The notes beneath the pieces are model-generated. The model was not told where the DNA came from, ran no database searches, and worked only from the letters and a program-made list of their open reading frames with translations. Both the position numbers and the translations under genes were made by a program. A DNA stretch of 64,000 nt from Palaemon carinicauda (taxonomy: Eukaryota; Arthropoda; Malacostraca; Decapoda; Palaemonidae): assembly GCF_036898095.1 (NCBI RefSeq), contig NC_090725.1:204132763-204196762 (forward strand). Direction: 5' to 3'. Shown here piece by piece: positions 11,337 through 22,559 of this stretch; positions within the stretch are counted from its first letter, which is position 1; each line of letters begins with the position of its first letter.

Positions 11337-11633
11337 ACGTACGTACGGTATGCGCGGGGTATCTTGTATGAGTTGGTAACCTACGCATCATATACTGTAA
11401 GACGGGTTGTGATTGGTTCAAGCGCTGATAGATGACGAATCAGAACTCAAGTTTTGTTATCTAGCCTGTGATTGGTGTTTTGCCATCATCTCCAACCCGC
11501 AGCATCTAGGTTCTCGCGGGCCCGGGTCGTCCACTCTCTGTTCCCGCGTATCGCTGAGTAGACGTTCTTAAGTTTGTGAATCTGCTGTGTGCGACCTTTT
11601 TAAGTTAAACTTTTTGTCAATTCCTACTGTACA

Positions 11634-13241
11634 ATGGCTCCCAAGCGTTCTGCTTCTACTAAGGCTGGTAGTGAGCCTAAACGCCACCGAAGGATGATGA
11701 CGATAGCTGAGAAGGTTACGCTTCTCGATATGTTAAAAGATGGTAGAAGTTCCGCGTCCGCTAGGCGCCATTTTGGCATCAACGAATCTACTGTTCGCTA
11801 TATCAAGAAGGACGAGGCGAACATTAGAAAGACGGCTGCAATCACCTTTAGCAGATCAGCGAAGCGAGTCGTTACAACGCGTAATAAAACGATCGTACGC
11901 ATGGAAGGTGCTTTAGCTGTGTGGATTGCCGACTGCCGGAAGAAGAACATAGCCTTGGATACGAACACCATCCAAACAAAGGCTTTGAGCTTGTATCAGA
12001 ATTTTGCTGCAAAGGAACCTCAAGACGACGACGGCAACCATGCTGAAGAAGATGATGATGCAGATGATCCTCAACCAGGGACATCCACTGATTCCCAGCC
12101 TCAGAAACGTTTTTCCGCCAGCAAAGGATGGTTTGCGAAGTTTCAGAAACGCTTCGCCCTGAAAAGCGTTTCCCTGCATGGGGAGGCTGCTTCGGCTGAC
12201 ACTGCCGCTGCTGAAACTTACGTGAACCAGACGTTCAAGAATATTATCGCCGAAGGTGGATACAAGCCGGAACAAGTCTTTAATATGGATGAGACCGGCT
12301 TGTTTTGGAAGAGAATGCCGTCGCGAACTTTCCTGTTCAAAGAGGAAGCCAAAGCCTCTGGCTTTAAAGCATTCAAGGATCGCGTTACCCTCGTGATGTG
12401 TGGCAATGCTGCTGGATTTTTGCTAAAGCCGGGGCTTATTTATAAGTCGAAAAATCCTCGCGCTTTGAAAAATAAAAATAAGAATCTCCTTCCCGTGTAC
12501 TGGATACATAATAAAAAAGCATGGATTACGAAGATGCTGACCTCCAACTGGTTCCATCAGTGTTTTATCCCGCAAGTCAGCAAATATCTCTTAGAGAAGG
12601 GCTTGCCATTCAAGATCCTTCTCCTTATGGATAACGCTGGTGGACACGCAACTGACCTGTCGCATGAGGGCATTCAGGTTGAGTTCCTGCCACCCAACAC
12701 CACGTCATTAATTCAACCGATGGACCAGGGGGTTATCAGGGCGTTCAAGGCCCTCTACACGAAGAACACCTTGGCGGACCTCGTTGCGTGTGTGGATGCT
12801 GCCCAAGATGATGAGGATGAAGATTTTAACTTGAAGGCGTACTGGCGGCAGTACACCATAGCCACGTGCCTGCAGAATATTCAGAAGGCACTTCAAGAGA
12901 TGAAACCTGCAACTGTGAATGCGAGCTGGAAGAAGATGTGGCCCGAGATTGTTTACGACGACCAGGGATTTACACCTGCTGAAATCCAACACACTGCAGT
13001 ACGCAAATCTGTGCAGTTGGCTGCCATAATTGGAGGTGATGGGTTTGGCGACATGACGACTGAAGACGTTGACGAGTTGTTGGACTACCATTCCCAGCCC
13101 CTAACTGACGCAGACCTCGAAGACCTGACGAAATCGGCAAGCGAAGAAGAGAATGAAACCCAGGAAGAGACCCAAGAAAATGTCGAAGAAACGGGCTTAA
13201 CATTAGAACGGCTTGCCAAGGCCTGCAACCATGCGAAGTAG
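11634..13241 (+). CDS. Tigger/TIGD1-like DDE transposase, 3'-truncated frame
   Basis: A 535-codon open frame in Tigger copy 1, a pogo/CENP-B-like cut-and-paste transposase. Residues about 17-80 form a CENP-B N-terminal type helix-turn-helix (MMTIAEKVTLLDMLKDG, ESTVRYIKKDE); about 81-170 resemble the second CENP-B-type DNA-binding domain, followed by an acidic linker (DDDGNHAEEDDDADD). The catalytic core has Asp219 (VFNMDETGLFW), Asp333 (LLLMDNAGGH) and Asp364 (QPMDQGVI), a DD30D spacing, all retained. The frame stops at TAG 13239-13241, where copy 2 at 60025 reads on (GAG). The start ATG at 11634 begins MAPKRSAS, matching the copy 2 start. The missing tail lies in the next entry. Catalysis might survive truncation, but activity is unproven. 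Confidence 0.9.
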   Translation: MAPKRSASTKAGSEPKRHRRMMTIAEKVTLLDMLKDGRSSASARRHFGINESTVRYIKKDEANIRKTAAITFSRSAKRVVTTRNKTIVRMEGALAVWIADCRKKNIALDTNTIQTKALSLYQNFAAKEPQDDDGNHAEEDDDADDPQPGTSTDSQPQKRFSASKGWFAKFQKRFALKSVSLHGEAASADTAAAETYVNQTFKNIIAEGGYKPEQVFNMDETGLFWKRMPSRTFLFKEEAKASGFKAFKDRVTLVMCGNAAGFLLKPGLIYKSKNPRALKNKNKNLLPVYWIHNKKAWITKMLTSNWFHQCFIPQVSKYLLEKGLPFKILLLMDNAGGHATDLSHEGIQVEFLPPNTTSLIQPMDQGVIRAFKALYTKNTLADLVACVDAAQDDEDEDFNLKAYWRQYTIATCLQNIQKALQEMKPATVNASWKKMWPEIVYDDQGFTPAEIQHTAVRKSVQLAAIIGGDGFGDMTTEDVDELLDYHSQPLTDADLEDLTKSASEEENETQEETQENVEETGLTLERLAKACNHAK

Positions 13242-13497
13242 TTGAAAGAAATGTTGCAAGAGTGGGACGAGGATATGGTTCTGCAACAAGGTTGATGACA
13301 TAATGACTCCCTACAAAATGCTCTTAGATCGAAAAAAGAAGCAGCGGCAACAACTTCCGATCACAATGTTCTTCCAGCCTCGCAAAAAAGAGCCAGTTCC
13401 TCCTGCTAGTACGCCTTCGGAAGAAATTGAAGAAGTTTCCCAGGAAGAAGTTGAAGAGGTGTCCCAGGAAAAGACACCTCCGTCTGAAGAGACGTAA
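13242..13497 (+). pseudogene. Detached C-terminal tail of the Tigger transposase
   Basis: Sequence after the premature TAG still encodes the acidic C-terminal tail (LKEMLQEWDEDM, then MTPYKMLLDRKKKQRQQ, FFQPRKKEP and EEVSQEE repeats). Comparison with copy 2 (61221-61500) shows that copy 1 also lost about 14 bases near 13280, shifting the frame. The full-length product therefore needs both the stop and the deletion to be absent. The last in-frame stop is TAA at 13495-13497. Confidence 0.85.
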
Positions 13498-13794
13498 AAT
13501 ACTACCTGGCTGCACAGTAGAACACATCATCAGCTTCATCATCATCATTTCTACTGTGCAGCAAATTCATCGCCATCATCATTCAAGTTTTTCTTCAACT
13601 TCTTTCGTGGTGAGTACAGTAACAATCTTTATTTTTTACTTTAATATTCTCACATTCTAAAACTGTATTTGTGCCTGTTTTATAGTTTAGTACTGTACGT
13701 ACTGTATGCATTAAGTTAAAGGGAAAGTTTTAAAAGTCTACATGTTGTAACCTATCATATTTTTTTTGTTTAAAATTTACATTTACGTACGTAA

Positions 13795-13795
13795 A

Positions 13796-13856
<61 letters not shown>

Positions 13857-13903
13857 AATTGATTTTTTATGTTTAAAATTTACATTTACTGTACGTACGT
13901 AAA

Positions 13904-13960
<57 letters not shown>

Positions 13961-14007
13961 AATTGATTTTTTATGTTTAAAATTTACATTTACTGTACGT
14001 ACGTAAA

Positions 14008-14060
<53 letters not shown>
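13795..14060. repeat. Tandem array of about 103-bp units each carrying a (CT)n tract, three units
   Basis: Three (CT)n tracts (13801-13852, about 13909-13957, about 14012-14059) are separated by nearly identical spacers containing GTAAATTGATTTTTTATG and TTTACATTTACTGTACGTAC. Both the microsatellite and spacer are repeated, so this is unit duplication and not independent microsatellite birth. The inverted copy carries two corresponding tracts. Confidence 0.95.
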
Positions 14061-14062
<2 letters not shown>

Positions 14063-14771
14063 AATTGTTTTCCTGCTTTGCTACGTACAATACTGTATGT
14101 GCTGTACAGTACTGTATGATTTTATATAGATACGGTAAATTATATTTGTAAGGTAACATATTTTGTAAATGCTTTTACTGTAAATACTGTACTGTATCAT
14201 TATTTATCACTATCATCATGCGCGTTAAATGCCTTGTTTGTTCTGAGCGTGGTTGTTTACTGAGCGTACAGTACTTTATGACGCCGTCGTTTCAGGCAGC
14301 GTCATAAAGAAAAACATTTCATTTGGAAGTCCTAAGAAAAATACGTAAACTAAAACATTGGTAATAAAAAAATCAACATACTGTATAATCAATATAATCG
14401 ATGCAAAAACTAACCTATACATATATGTGTACACTAAATGAGTTTGTTTCTTCATTATGATCAGAGATGAACGTAAACAAAACATTGGTTGCCATTTTTT
14501 ATCGTGCTTTTTAGGTGTTTAGGAAACGCATGATATAAAATCGCCTTTAATATTTGTGCCTGTTTTAGTTTAGGTTGCTGTAGTACATGCATTAAGTGTT
14601 CTGTACATTAAAGGGTGGTTTGTTAACAGTACTACGTACAAGGGAAGGTTTTAAAAGTCCGAATATACATGTTAAATAAATAGGTAAATATGATGTCACT
14701 ACTTCGCGGAATTTCACCTATCGCGGCTGCGTCTGGAACCTATCTACCGCGATAAACGAGGGTTCACTGTA

Positions 14772-15060
14772 GACTAGAGGCTTCATGATCAGTGGACTAC
14801 ACAGATGTACTTCCATATTCCAATCCATCCTGTGCTTCAGCCTGTTGACAGCACCTCAAGTATTCACGAGGATAAAGGTCGAGTATTTGGTTCAGAACTG
14901 GATACCAACCAGTTCTGACTTAGCGGTGCTTGCCTCTGACAGACTTATTCGCATTATCTCTATCATAAACTGCTGATGTACTGCGTGCCAGTACCAGATC
15001 CACTGGCAGTGTAACAGGATGCCTTCCAACATGCTTGGGACGACCTAGACCTATGCATTC
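14772..15060 (+). pseudogene. DIRS relic A: RT continuation and post-RNase H block
   Basis: Right of the Tigger insertion the frame reads SVDYTDVYFHIPIHP, the RT segment that in the 50954 element is SIDLKDAYFQISVHP. A large deletion follows. At about 14975-15050 the peptide VPVPDPLAV.QDAFQHAWDD matches the block between RNase H and recombinase in the 48607 element (SPVPDPTAAFEDAFQYPWD). Most of the palm and all of RNase H are gone. Confidence 0.75.
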
Positions 15061-15239
15061 CTCCTTTTTTGCCTGATCCAATGGCCCTCAGCAAGATGAG
15101 ATAGTCCTCCATCCTATCAATGATGCTAATAGCTCTGCTATGATAACATGCAGAATGGTACCTGTATCTGCTGTTGCTGCTGATGGAGGTTCCGTGGGAG
15201 TTCCTCCCCTGACACGACCTTCCACAACAATCACACTCG

Positions 15240-16065
15240 AAGATCTATCCCCAGGAAGTTGCATCCCTACGACTTCATGCCTGGAGGTTATCCAACATCT
15301 CCTGACTCTGAGGTTTTTCTCTACCAGTGTCGAAACATGTCTAGATACCTCAGGAGGTCCTCTACTGCAGTCTATAGGGCAAAGTGGGCAATCTTTTGTG
15401 GTTGATGTCATTCAAGGGGCATCTCTTCACTCAGAGCCACTATACCCCTGATAGCAGAATTTTTTTTGTATCTCTGAGGAAAAACTGCTCAGTCTCAGCA
15501 GTGAGAGACTATTGCTCAGCCTTAAGCCATATCACTGGGCTAATTTTCTCTATTGGAGCCCTTGGGCTTATAGCTTTTCCAACTAGGGTTGTAGCTTGGC
15601 TAGTAATGATGATAATAATGATAAATGGGTTCATATGATATCTGTTGGAATTATCCATGTTCATACAGAGCTTTGAGTTATCGTGCCCCCAGGTGGAAGT
15701 GAGACCTCCACCTTGGAACCTAGTCAAATTACTACATTCCCCGAAAGGAGCTCCTTGTGAACTATTTTGTTGAGTGTCGGATAGTGACTTGACCCTTAGA
15801 ATGGTTTTCCTCCTTCCCTTTCCTCGGTGAAGAGGGTCAGCAAGTTGCATGGTCTCTTTTACATCATAACCCATTCAGGATGGGGGACAAGTAATTCTCA
15901 GCTTTGTCTTTGAATTTATTGCTAAGACAAAAAATCCTGCTGTAGTGGTCTCTAGGTTCGGGCCCTTCGGGATTGCTAGGTTACGTAATGTAACCGGTAA
16001 CACTACGGGAGGTAATTGATGACACAGATCAACTGTTACGCTGTTGTGTGAGGGCAAAATTTGTT
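15240..16065 (+). pseudogene. DIRS relic A: tyrosine recombinase remnant
   Basis: N-terminal core-binding region: AVYRAKWAIFCGWCHSRGIS followed by IAEFFLYLRKK matches AVYQAKWTTFTKWC and IADFLVYLRDD of the 48607 element. After an inserted SINE-like fragment (about 15545-15630) it resumes with VEVRPPPWNL, LTLRMVFLLPF and GSASCMVS, corresponding to LTLKTVFLLALASAKRVSELHGLS, which carries the first catalytic Arg in active copies; here the Arg region is degraded. Traces continue to about 16065. The His-x-x-Arg and Tyr boxes were not found. Confidence 0.7.
15545..15630 (+). repeat. SINE-like fragment with ATGATAATA tail inserted in relic A
   Basis: A block reading GAGCCCTTGGGCTTATAGCT then TTTTCCAACTAGGGTTGTAG and ending in TAATGATGATAATAATGAT interrupts the recombinase remnant, which resumes right after it. 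A simple-repeat tail is typical of a short non-LTR or SINE insertion. I believe this word is frequent in decapod genomes, but that is from memory and not shown here. Confidence 0.45.
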
Positions 16066-16079
16066 AATGATCTCTTGTA

Positions 16080-16410
16080 CAAAAAGAGATTTATTAGATG
16101 GAATTAAATGTTTTATGGTTTTTGTGGGAAGGGATATATATTAGACAGAGTGAATGTTTGTTTTTTTGTGCAAATGATAATTTACTTGATGAAATGAATT
16201 TTTTTATGGTCTTTATTGCAGAGTAATTCATCACTTGAATTAAATGTTTCTTTTGTGGAAGTGGCTTTTTGTTATTCAACATTGTAAAATGTTAAAAGGT
16301 ATTTAGTGCAAATGACCTTTTATTAGACAATAAAAATTTTTTATGGTCTTTTGTGTTAATGGCTTATTCTATGGAATGAAATTTTTTAAGGTCTTTGGTA
16401 CACCATAAGA
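16080..16410 (+). repeat. Degenerate tandem repeat in intron 1
   Basis: The phrase (G)GAATGAAATTTTTTATGGTCTTTTGTG occurs in diverged form about five times (near 16098, 16188, 16235, 16325 and 16372), with irregular spacing of about 45-90 bases. Nothing coding is seen. It lies between relic A and the next DLGAP exon. Confidence 0.6.
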
Positions 16411-16839
16411 CAGATCTTCCATATACAGTACTATACAGTATTAAAAATATTTTGCAATTTGACACTAGCAGTTTCTGGTTCAGTGCTTCCCTCGGCTAAC
16501 TATAAAGGCATTTTAAATTATTTCATGAATAAAAAAGCAGTAATACAGTACTTGATATTTAACAAGTTAAAATCATAAAAATCTGAAAATATAAAATTTC
16601 ATGGTAAAAGTTGTTGTTCATTAGATAGTATGTGATATAAGTTCATGAAGCAGATAGTAGATATTTTTTTAAGTTTTGATTGCTCTACTTGGGCTATTTT
16701 ATGTTTTTGCATTGGATGTCCCTTTCCTACTTTCTGCAGTAGCTCCTTGGCAAAACAGCTAGTGTTCTAAGGAGCCAGGCTTTTGAAGTATTGAGAATTT
16801 TATAATCTTTCTTTATTCATTTCCTTTATTCCATTTCAG

Positions 16840-17009
16840 CCTGGTGGGAGCGTAGGAACAACAACTCCATTACGTCCCATTCTAAAACCACAGCCTTTTA
16901 CTGACCCAGGTTCTCTGAAAGACCCTGGAGGAACGACGGATGGTGGGTACAAGACTCCATCTTATCTTGGGATATCTTGTGCAGTAAATGGTTACAGCCG
17001 ACTCAACAG
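16840..17009 (+). CDS. DLGAP: DLGAP/GKAP-family gene, second visible coding exon
   Basis: A 170-nt exon preceded by TTTATTCCATTTCAG (acceptor AG at 16838-16839) and followed by GTAATA. It starts in phase 0, consistent with the previous exon, and ends with two bases (AG) of a split Arg codon completed at 23824. The peptide is Pro/Gly/Thr-rich (TTPLRPILKPQPF, SYLGISCAVNGYS), matching the low-complexity N-terminal half expected of DLGAP scaffolds. No domain is recognisable on its own. The exon is flanked by the 14.5-kb and 6.8-kb transposon-filled introns. Confidence 0.85.
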
Positions 17010-17132
17010 GTAATATTTTTGTTTTTATGAATAGTTTTAAGATGAATAGGCCTATCATATAATAACTTTATATAAATACAAGTGAAATGAGAAGACTGTA
17101 TTGTCTCATGGTATTGAATATAAGGGGTGTTT

Positions 17133-17258
17133 TGTATTAACTATATATCACATATGATTTATGATTTTATGAAGTTAGGACTGTCTTTTGCTTGTGTTGT
17201 ATTAACTATATATCACATATGATTTATGATTTTATGAAGTTAGGACTGTCTTTTGCTT
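17133..17258 (+). repeat. 65-bp direct tandem duplication
   Basis: Positions 17133-17197 are repeated essentially exactly at 17198-17258 (TGTATTAACTATATATCACA ... GTCTTTTGCTT). It is a recent local duplication in intron 2, just left of DIRS relic B. Confidence 0.97.
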
Positions 17259-20200
17259 ATTTGGGAAAGTTTTATGTCAATAAGTTAGTTATTATTTGTT
17301 ACTACACAGATACAAAGCCTCTTCCTTTAATAGGAGTAGGATTTTAGCGAAGCCAGAAACTCTTCTGTTAGAAATTGTAATGATGTGGTGATAGTTGGTG
17401 GTAGGAAATCATCTTCCCCCTCCCCCCAGGGCAGTATGATGGGAAGCCACTTTGATTTCAGCCATTGAGCAGTTTGAACATGCTTTTGGTCTCCCTAACA
17501 AAGCTGATTTCGTCTTTTCTTGTTTACAGTGTAATTGCTGTTTTTTGGAATTAAGAACTTGTGGGAATGCGGTCCTACCTTGGAGTTGCTGACCAAAAGT
17601 CCAGGATCATAGTGATCAGGAGCAATGTTGACTCCCATTCATTATGTTCTGGTATGGGCCATGACTGCTTGTGTTCTTTCCCCTGTAAGGAGTGTAATCA
17701 ATGGTCATTGCTGCAGTGAATAGAATACAGTATGGTACTGACAGAGGAGCCTTTTTAGTCTTCATCCCCAGGGGGTCGGCAAAGAATCAGAGCAGCCCAG
17801 ATTTTGCATATCTGCTAGTGGAATTTGAGGTGGTTTTATTTAGTTCCCCTGTAAATCAGGAGAATCTTGCCCTTCACTCCATAGTGAGGTTCATATTGAT
17901 GAGGCCAACTTCTTGGCTCTGAAGATGCTGTGGCCTTCTTTAGGCAGTTCATCCATAGGGAAACAGTGCAAGTCCTCTCTAGAACTCCCAAGTTTCCCAT
18001 TGCTACCACTTCTGCTGTGGCAGAAGCAGTAATTGATGTAATTCCCTCCAGCTTGACTTGGACTACTGTAGATATAGTTGGATTGCCACGGATAAGTGTG
18101 GATACTATTGGATAGAGATCTTAACTTTCAGTAGTCCCATCACCTCATGCTATGACGATGACTGGGAAAGGGAAGAAGTTGCAGTGTCCCCTTCCCCCTC
18201 CAAGGCCATTGCGACTTCTCCCATTCACACAAGTGTGAAGGGCACCACCACAAGTTCCTGCTGGGAACAGTCACCATTTGAGAGCAAAAAGTGCATCCAC
18301 ACTCATTCCAAGGCAGGGTCTTCGGGGTTTTTCTGAGAAGGTAGAAAATTGCGTTTGCCACAGAGTAAACTCGCTTTTCTGTAGAAAAGTTCTCTGATGA
18401 GGTCAGCACACTTCCTCCAGAGCTCGGTCTCATACCAAAGAGCACATCCATCTTTTGGATGAAGAATGTTGACTGCGCTCACTCTCCAGGGCACATTTAC
18501 GCCTAAGGAGAAGAACCAGATCTTGAGGTGGATCCTTAGGATAAGGATGCAAACCAGATTGCAATTATGTCTCTGAAGAAGATCTAGATCTTGAGGTAGT
18601 TCCTCACTGTAGCTTTTGCTATCTCACTCCAGAACATACTTAAGCTTCTTATGAGGAGGTAACTTTTGAAATTGTCCCTCAGCCCTGTGCAGTAGTTGAG
18701 GTGTAAGTATGTGCCCCAGAGAGCTTCCGCTATGCTAAAGAAAAAAGCTCTTATGAGGTTACAGTATTATTCCATCTCGGATGCTTTCTTAGGTACAATG
18801 CACACTGCAGAGAACTCCCACCCTTCTGATGTAGAGCTAGTTCTTATAGTGGTTCCTCAGTCCTCTACTCATGCCCCAGGGCACCCACTTCTTGGAAGAG
18901 GAACTGGCTCCCACAGAGCACACATTCAAGAGAAGAATAATTATCTGATGAGATAAATCCTCAGTCCTGATGCTCTACAAAGTGCTTGCATTCTTCAGAA
19001 GATTGTGGATTCTGAAGTTAACTCTTACAGTACTGTCATGAGTGCTCATGTTCATGAACACCCTGCAATGAGACATCTCTCCTATTCATAAGAGGCCTAG
19101 TGTACATTCACTCTCACCTTTCTGTGGATCTCCTGTACAAGCACACACTTATGGATGAGCGCCTCTGTCATTTCTCTAGCACCCTCTGGGCTGTAGTAAC
19201 GAACTCGTTAGTATGCTATCACCTGGTGAGAATCGTTTTCCTTAGCACTATTGCACTTTGGTTTTAGTTTGCTTATCTAATATGCAGAGTTCACCTAGAA
19301 GTTATAGCAAACCTGGACATTAGTCTCTCCCAAAGAGGCATATGCTCTCTTTGCACCTACCCTGATGATCTGAGCTGGCTCTAGTTCACAAGAACTCTCA
19401 TACTAGACTGCTCATAAGAACAGAAGCACAAGCTCCTAACCGCAAGTACTCGCCTGGGCTTTTGTTATATTAATTGCCAGAATGTACTTGTTTATTAGCT
19501 AAAAGCAAATTAATCTGTTTGAGAGTGATCTCCCATTCTTGATCAGCCTCGGCCTAAGTGAATGATTTCCTCAACCTAAAATGGCAACCCAAGGACAACA
19601 CAATCCACAGGTCCTCCCAGAGTGAATGTGCATGCCCTTCAGTTGTACAGGTTTTTAACCAATTGCCCAAGGCTCATGTAGGATCAAGGTGCACTTCATG
19701 GGCTGCTAGGAAAAAGAACCCCCTGATCATGGCCTCCTCATAAGAATACCATTCAGGTTCTGTATTAGATACTAAGGAGGCATTGGGTCGAATCCCAACG
19801 ACCCTTGGATTGTTGCAGCAGAAGCAGAATATCCTTAGTCTGAATCAACCATCAGGGAAGTCCTTTCCAGTATCAGGCAAATCAACAGCTTAGGGGAGCT
19901 TCCAGTATGAACAATCCCTCTATTAGCTGCTTATTTGGTTCACAGGGCTCAAAGCCTGCCTTGAAACTTCCATGGTCTGAACTACTGTAGCTCTTGGAGC
20001 ATTAAAAACTGTAGACTTAAGTCTCTGGGAGAAGTAATTCTTTGAGCTAGTAATTCTAGTGAAATCCTTCCCTCAGCATTATTTGCAGAAGAGATTTTAT
20101 GCACCCATGGAAGACAAATCTTCCCCTTTGCCTATTGATGTTACAGTTAAGACACTGACACCAAGGATATTGTTGGAAAATCTCAGGTCCATCTTTTGAG

Positions 20201-20909
20201 CTTCAAAGTCTGCCAACATGGAAGCTGCTTCCATGGCAAGCCCCAAGTAACTTCCTGGCTGAACTACTGATCGGGTTCAGCGACACTCTTGGTCTCTTGA
20301 ACAGATTTTTTTTAAAGCTGGAGAACAGAAAGAAATTGAGTGATATACAGTAGTCCTTTAAGCAAAGGTAGTCAAATTTTTGGCTTGCTAGTCAACAGCC
20401 AATCAGTGTTGTAACTGGGTCCTTGACAAGAGGGACTTTGTGACGGCAAAGTTCACAAGGTAGATTGGTCAGCAAGAGGCTCTGGCCTTAAGAAATGCCT
20501 GTATTTGTAAGATCCCAGCCATCTTCCCTTCAACGGAAGTTAGATGGTGGAGAAATGGAGGTAATAGCCTCATGACTTTGTTTACCAAAAATCACAAAAT
20601 TGTGAGTAATACTAATTGGCTCTAAAGAAGGTGACAAGGTAGAAGGGGAGCTAGGGACAATCAGACAGGCAGCCCTCTTGCTGCCACTTGTGGGTGGGTG
20701 CTTAGCAAGCCTCTGGGGTAAGGTGGCAATCGTACGGGGTCGAAGAATGGACGCTAAATGTATCTCGAAACTGATACTGTATACTATTCACTGGCTCTCA
20801 TCCTTCCCTTGTTCAGATTCCGATGACGTTATAGTATCCTCATGTCAGAAGTCAGAGAAACTGTTTTCCCTCCAATCAGAGGTGTACAAATTGTTAAAGA
20901 CCTGCAACT

Positions 20910-21480
20910 GGTCGGATCTCGTGCTAGACAAAGTCATGCTACTAGTCTGATCTCATGTTAGACAAAGGCATGCTACTGGTCGGATCTCCTGTTAGACAAA
21001 GGCGCGCTACTGGTCGGATCTCCTGTTAGACAAAAGCTCGCTACTGGTCGGATCTCCTGTTTGACAAAGGCGTGCTACTGGTCGGATCTCCTGTTTGACA
21101 AAGGCGTGCTACTGGTCTGATCTCCTGTTAGACAAAGGTTTGCTAGTGGTTGGATCTCCGATTAAACAAGGCGTGCTACTGGTCGGATCTCTGGTTAGAC
21201 AAAGGTGTGCTACTGGTTGGATCTCCGGTTAAAGGCATGCTTCTAGTCTGATCTCTGGTTAGACAAGGCGTGCTACTGGTCGGGTCTCCTATTAGACAAA
21301 TGCGTGTTACTGGTTGGATCTCTTGTTAGACAAAGGCGTGTTACTGGTCGAATCTCCTGTTAGACAAAGGTGTGCTACTTGTCAGATCTCCTGTTAGACA
21401 AAGTCGTGCTACTGGTCGGATTCTTGTCAGTCAAAGGCATGCTACTTTTCGGATCTCCTGTTAGATAAAGGTGTGCTATC
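20910..21480 (+). repeat. 34-bp minisatellite, about 17 units
   Basis: Consensus halves GGTCGGATCTCCTGTTAGAC and AAAGGCGTGCTACT repeat about 17 times head to tail, some units with 1-4 base deletions. The last unit runs into GGTCAGACCTCCAGGC, directly before the RT remnant. Because 34 is not a multiple of 3, it cannot maintain a frame. It appears to have grown from sequence just upstream of the RT of relic B. Confidence 0.97.
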
Positions 21481-21483
21481 GGT

Positions 21484-21776
21484 CAGACCTCCAGGCTTTT
21501 ACAGGAACCTGTTCTTGGTCGAGAAGGTACCTGGGTGACTGGAGACTGGTTATAGACCTCTTCCAGGAAACTTGTAAATCTTACAGACTCCCTTTCAAAA
21601 TGGAGACTTCCTGCACCGTATTAGCAGTCATCAGGAGGAACTTTATCATCTCTAGATCTGAAAGGTGCCTTCTTTCAAATACCAGTTCATTTTGTACTTG
21701 GGGAAGGTTTTTCAAGTTCAAAGTCTTGTACTTCGGACAGAAACCTAAGTGTTACTCGCGTGTTTATGCTATTCTT
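21484..21776 (+). pseudogene. DIRS relic B: reverse transcriptase remnant
   Basis: Readable residues in one frame: GDWRLVIDLF (RT motif WRPVIDL), LPFKMETSCTV, then GRFFKFKVLYFGQKPKCYSRVYAIL, which parallels QFRTLCFGQSTAPQVFTRVF of the 48607 element. The YLDD region is not recognised downstream. The frame ends at a stop after 21776. Confidence 0.8.
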
Positions 21777-22559
21777 TGAAGGGTTCATGCCAAGGGCATG
21801 CTTCTACCGAGCTCCATCAACATTGTGACAGACTTTTCTCCCTTTGCCACAATCTGGGTATTATGTAAAGCTCGAGAAGTCCAATCTTACTCCCAAGGAG
21901 AGGATTTAGTACCTGGGAATGCTGATATACTTAGTAGTAAGAGTTTACCTACCAGATGATTGCATCAGCAGACTCTGGAACAACTTTGATGTCTATTCTT
22001 TGAAGAAGCTCGTTCCACGCGAGAGGTGCCTTCAGTGGTGTCTGAAGATTTACTGGACTGCAGCCACTAACCCCCTCACCACCTGGTTCCAGTGGATCAA
22101 GAGGTTCGGGGTGATCTAACCTGGTGGATAAAGGATGAAAACCTTAAGGAACTCCTCGTAAATGGTATTCTTCATATATGCATCAAAGGAGAGATTGGGG
22201 TACACCTAAGGAATCAAATCACCTCAGGGTGCTGGTCCAAGGTAGAAAAAAGTCTATACATCAACCTAAAGGAATTGCAAGGGATAAATAAACAAGCAAT
22301 GAGGTATGGTTTCCCTGAATCTCATAGTAACCCTGGTGGCTCCTAAATGGTTACATGCTAAATGGTACTCAGACCTAATGATACTCCAGATTGAGGTACT
22401 GTGAGTTTTGCCTAGTCTTATTAGCAAACCACACCTAAAGAGGTACCACAGTTCAGTGACTTCCTGTCACTTCACGGGTGTAGAGTATCCAACATCTTGT
22501 CAGAGTGAAAGGCTTTTTGTGAGGCACTGCAAGGTAGATGTCTGAATCACTCCAAAATT

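Noticed and set aside
17701..18500. Small frames on both strands as host genes within intron 2
   Set aside because: They lie in the Gag-like part of DIRS relic B and show no domain or splice support.
20910..21480. CRISPR-like appearance of a regular 34-bp array
   Set aside because: Units are directly adjacent with no unique spacers, and the context is an animal intron; it is a minisatellite.
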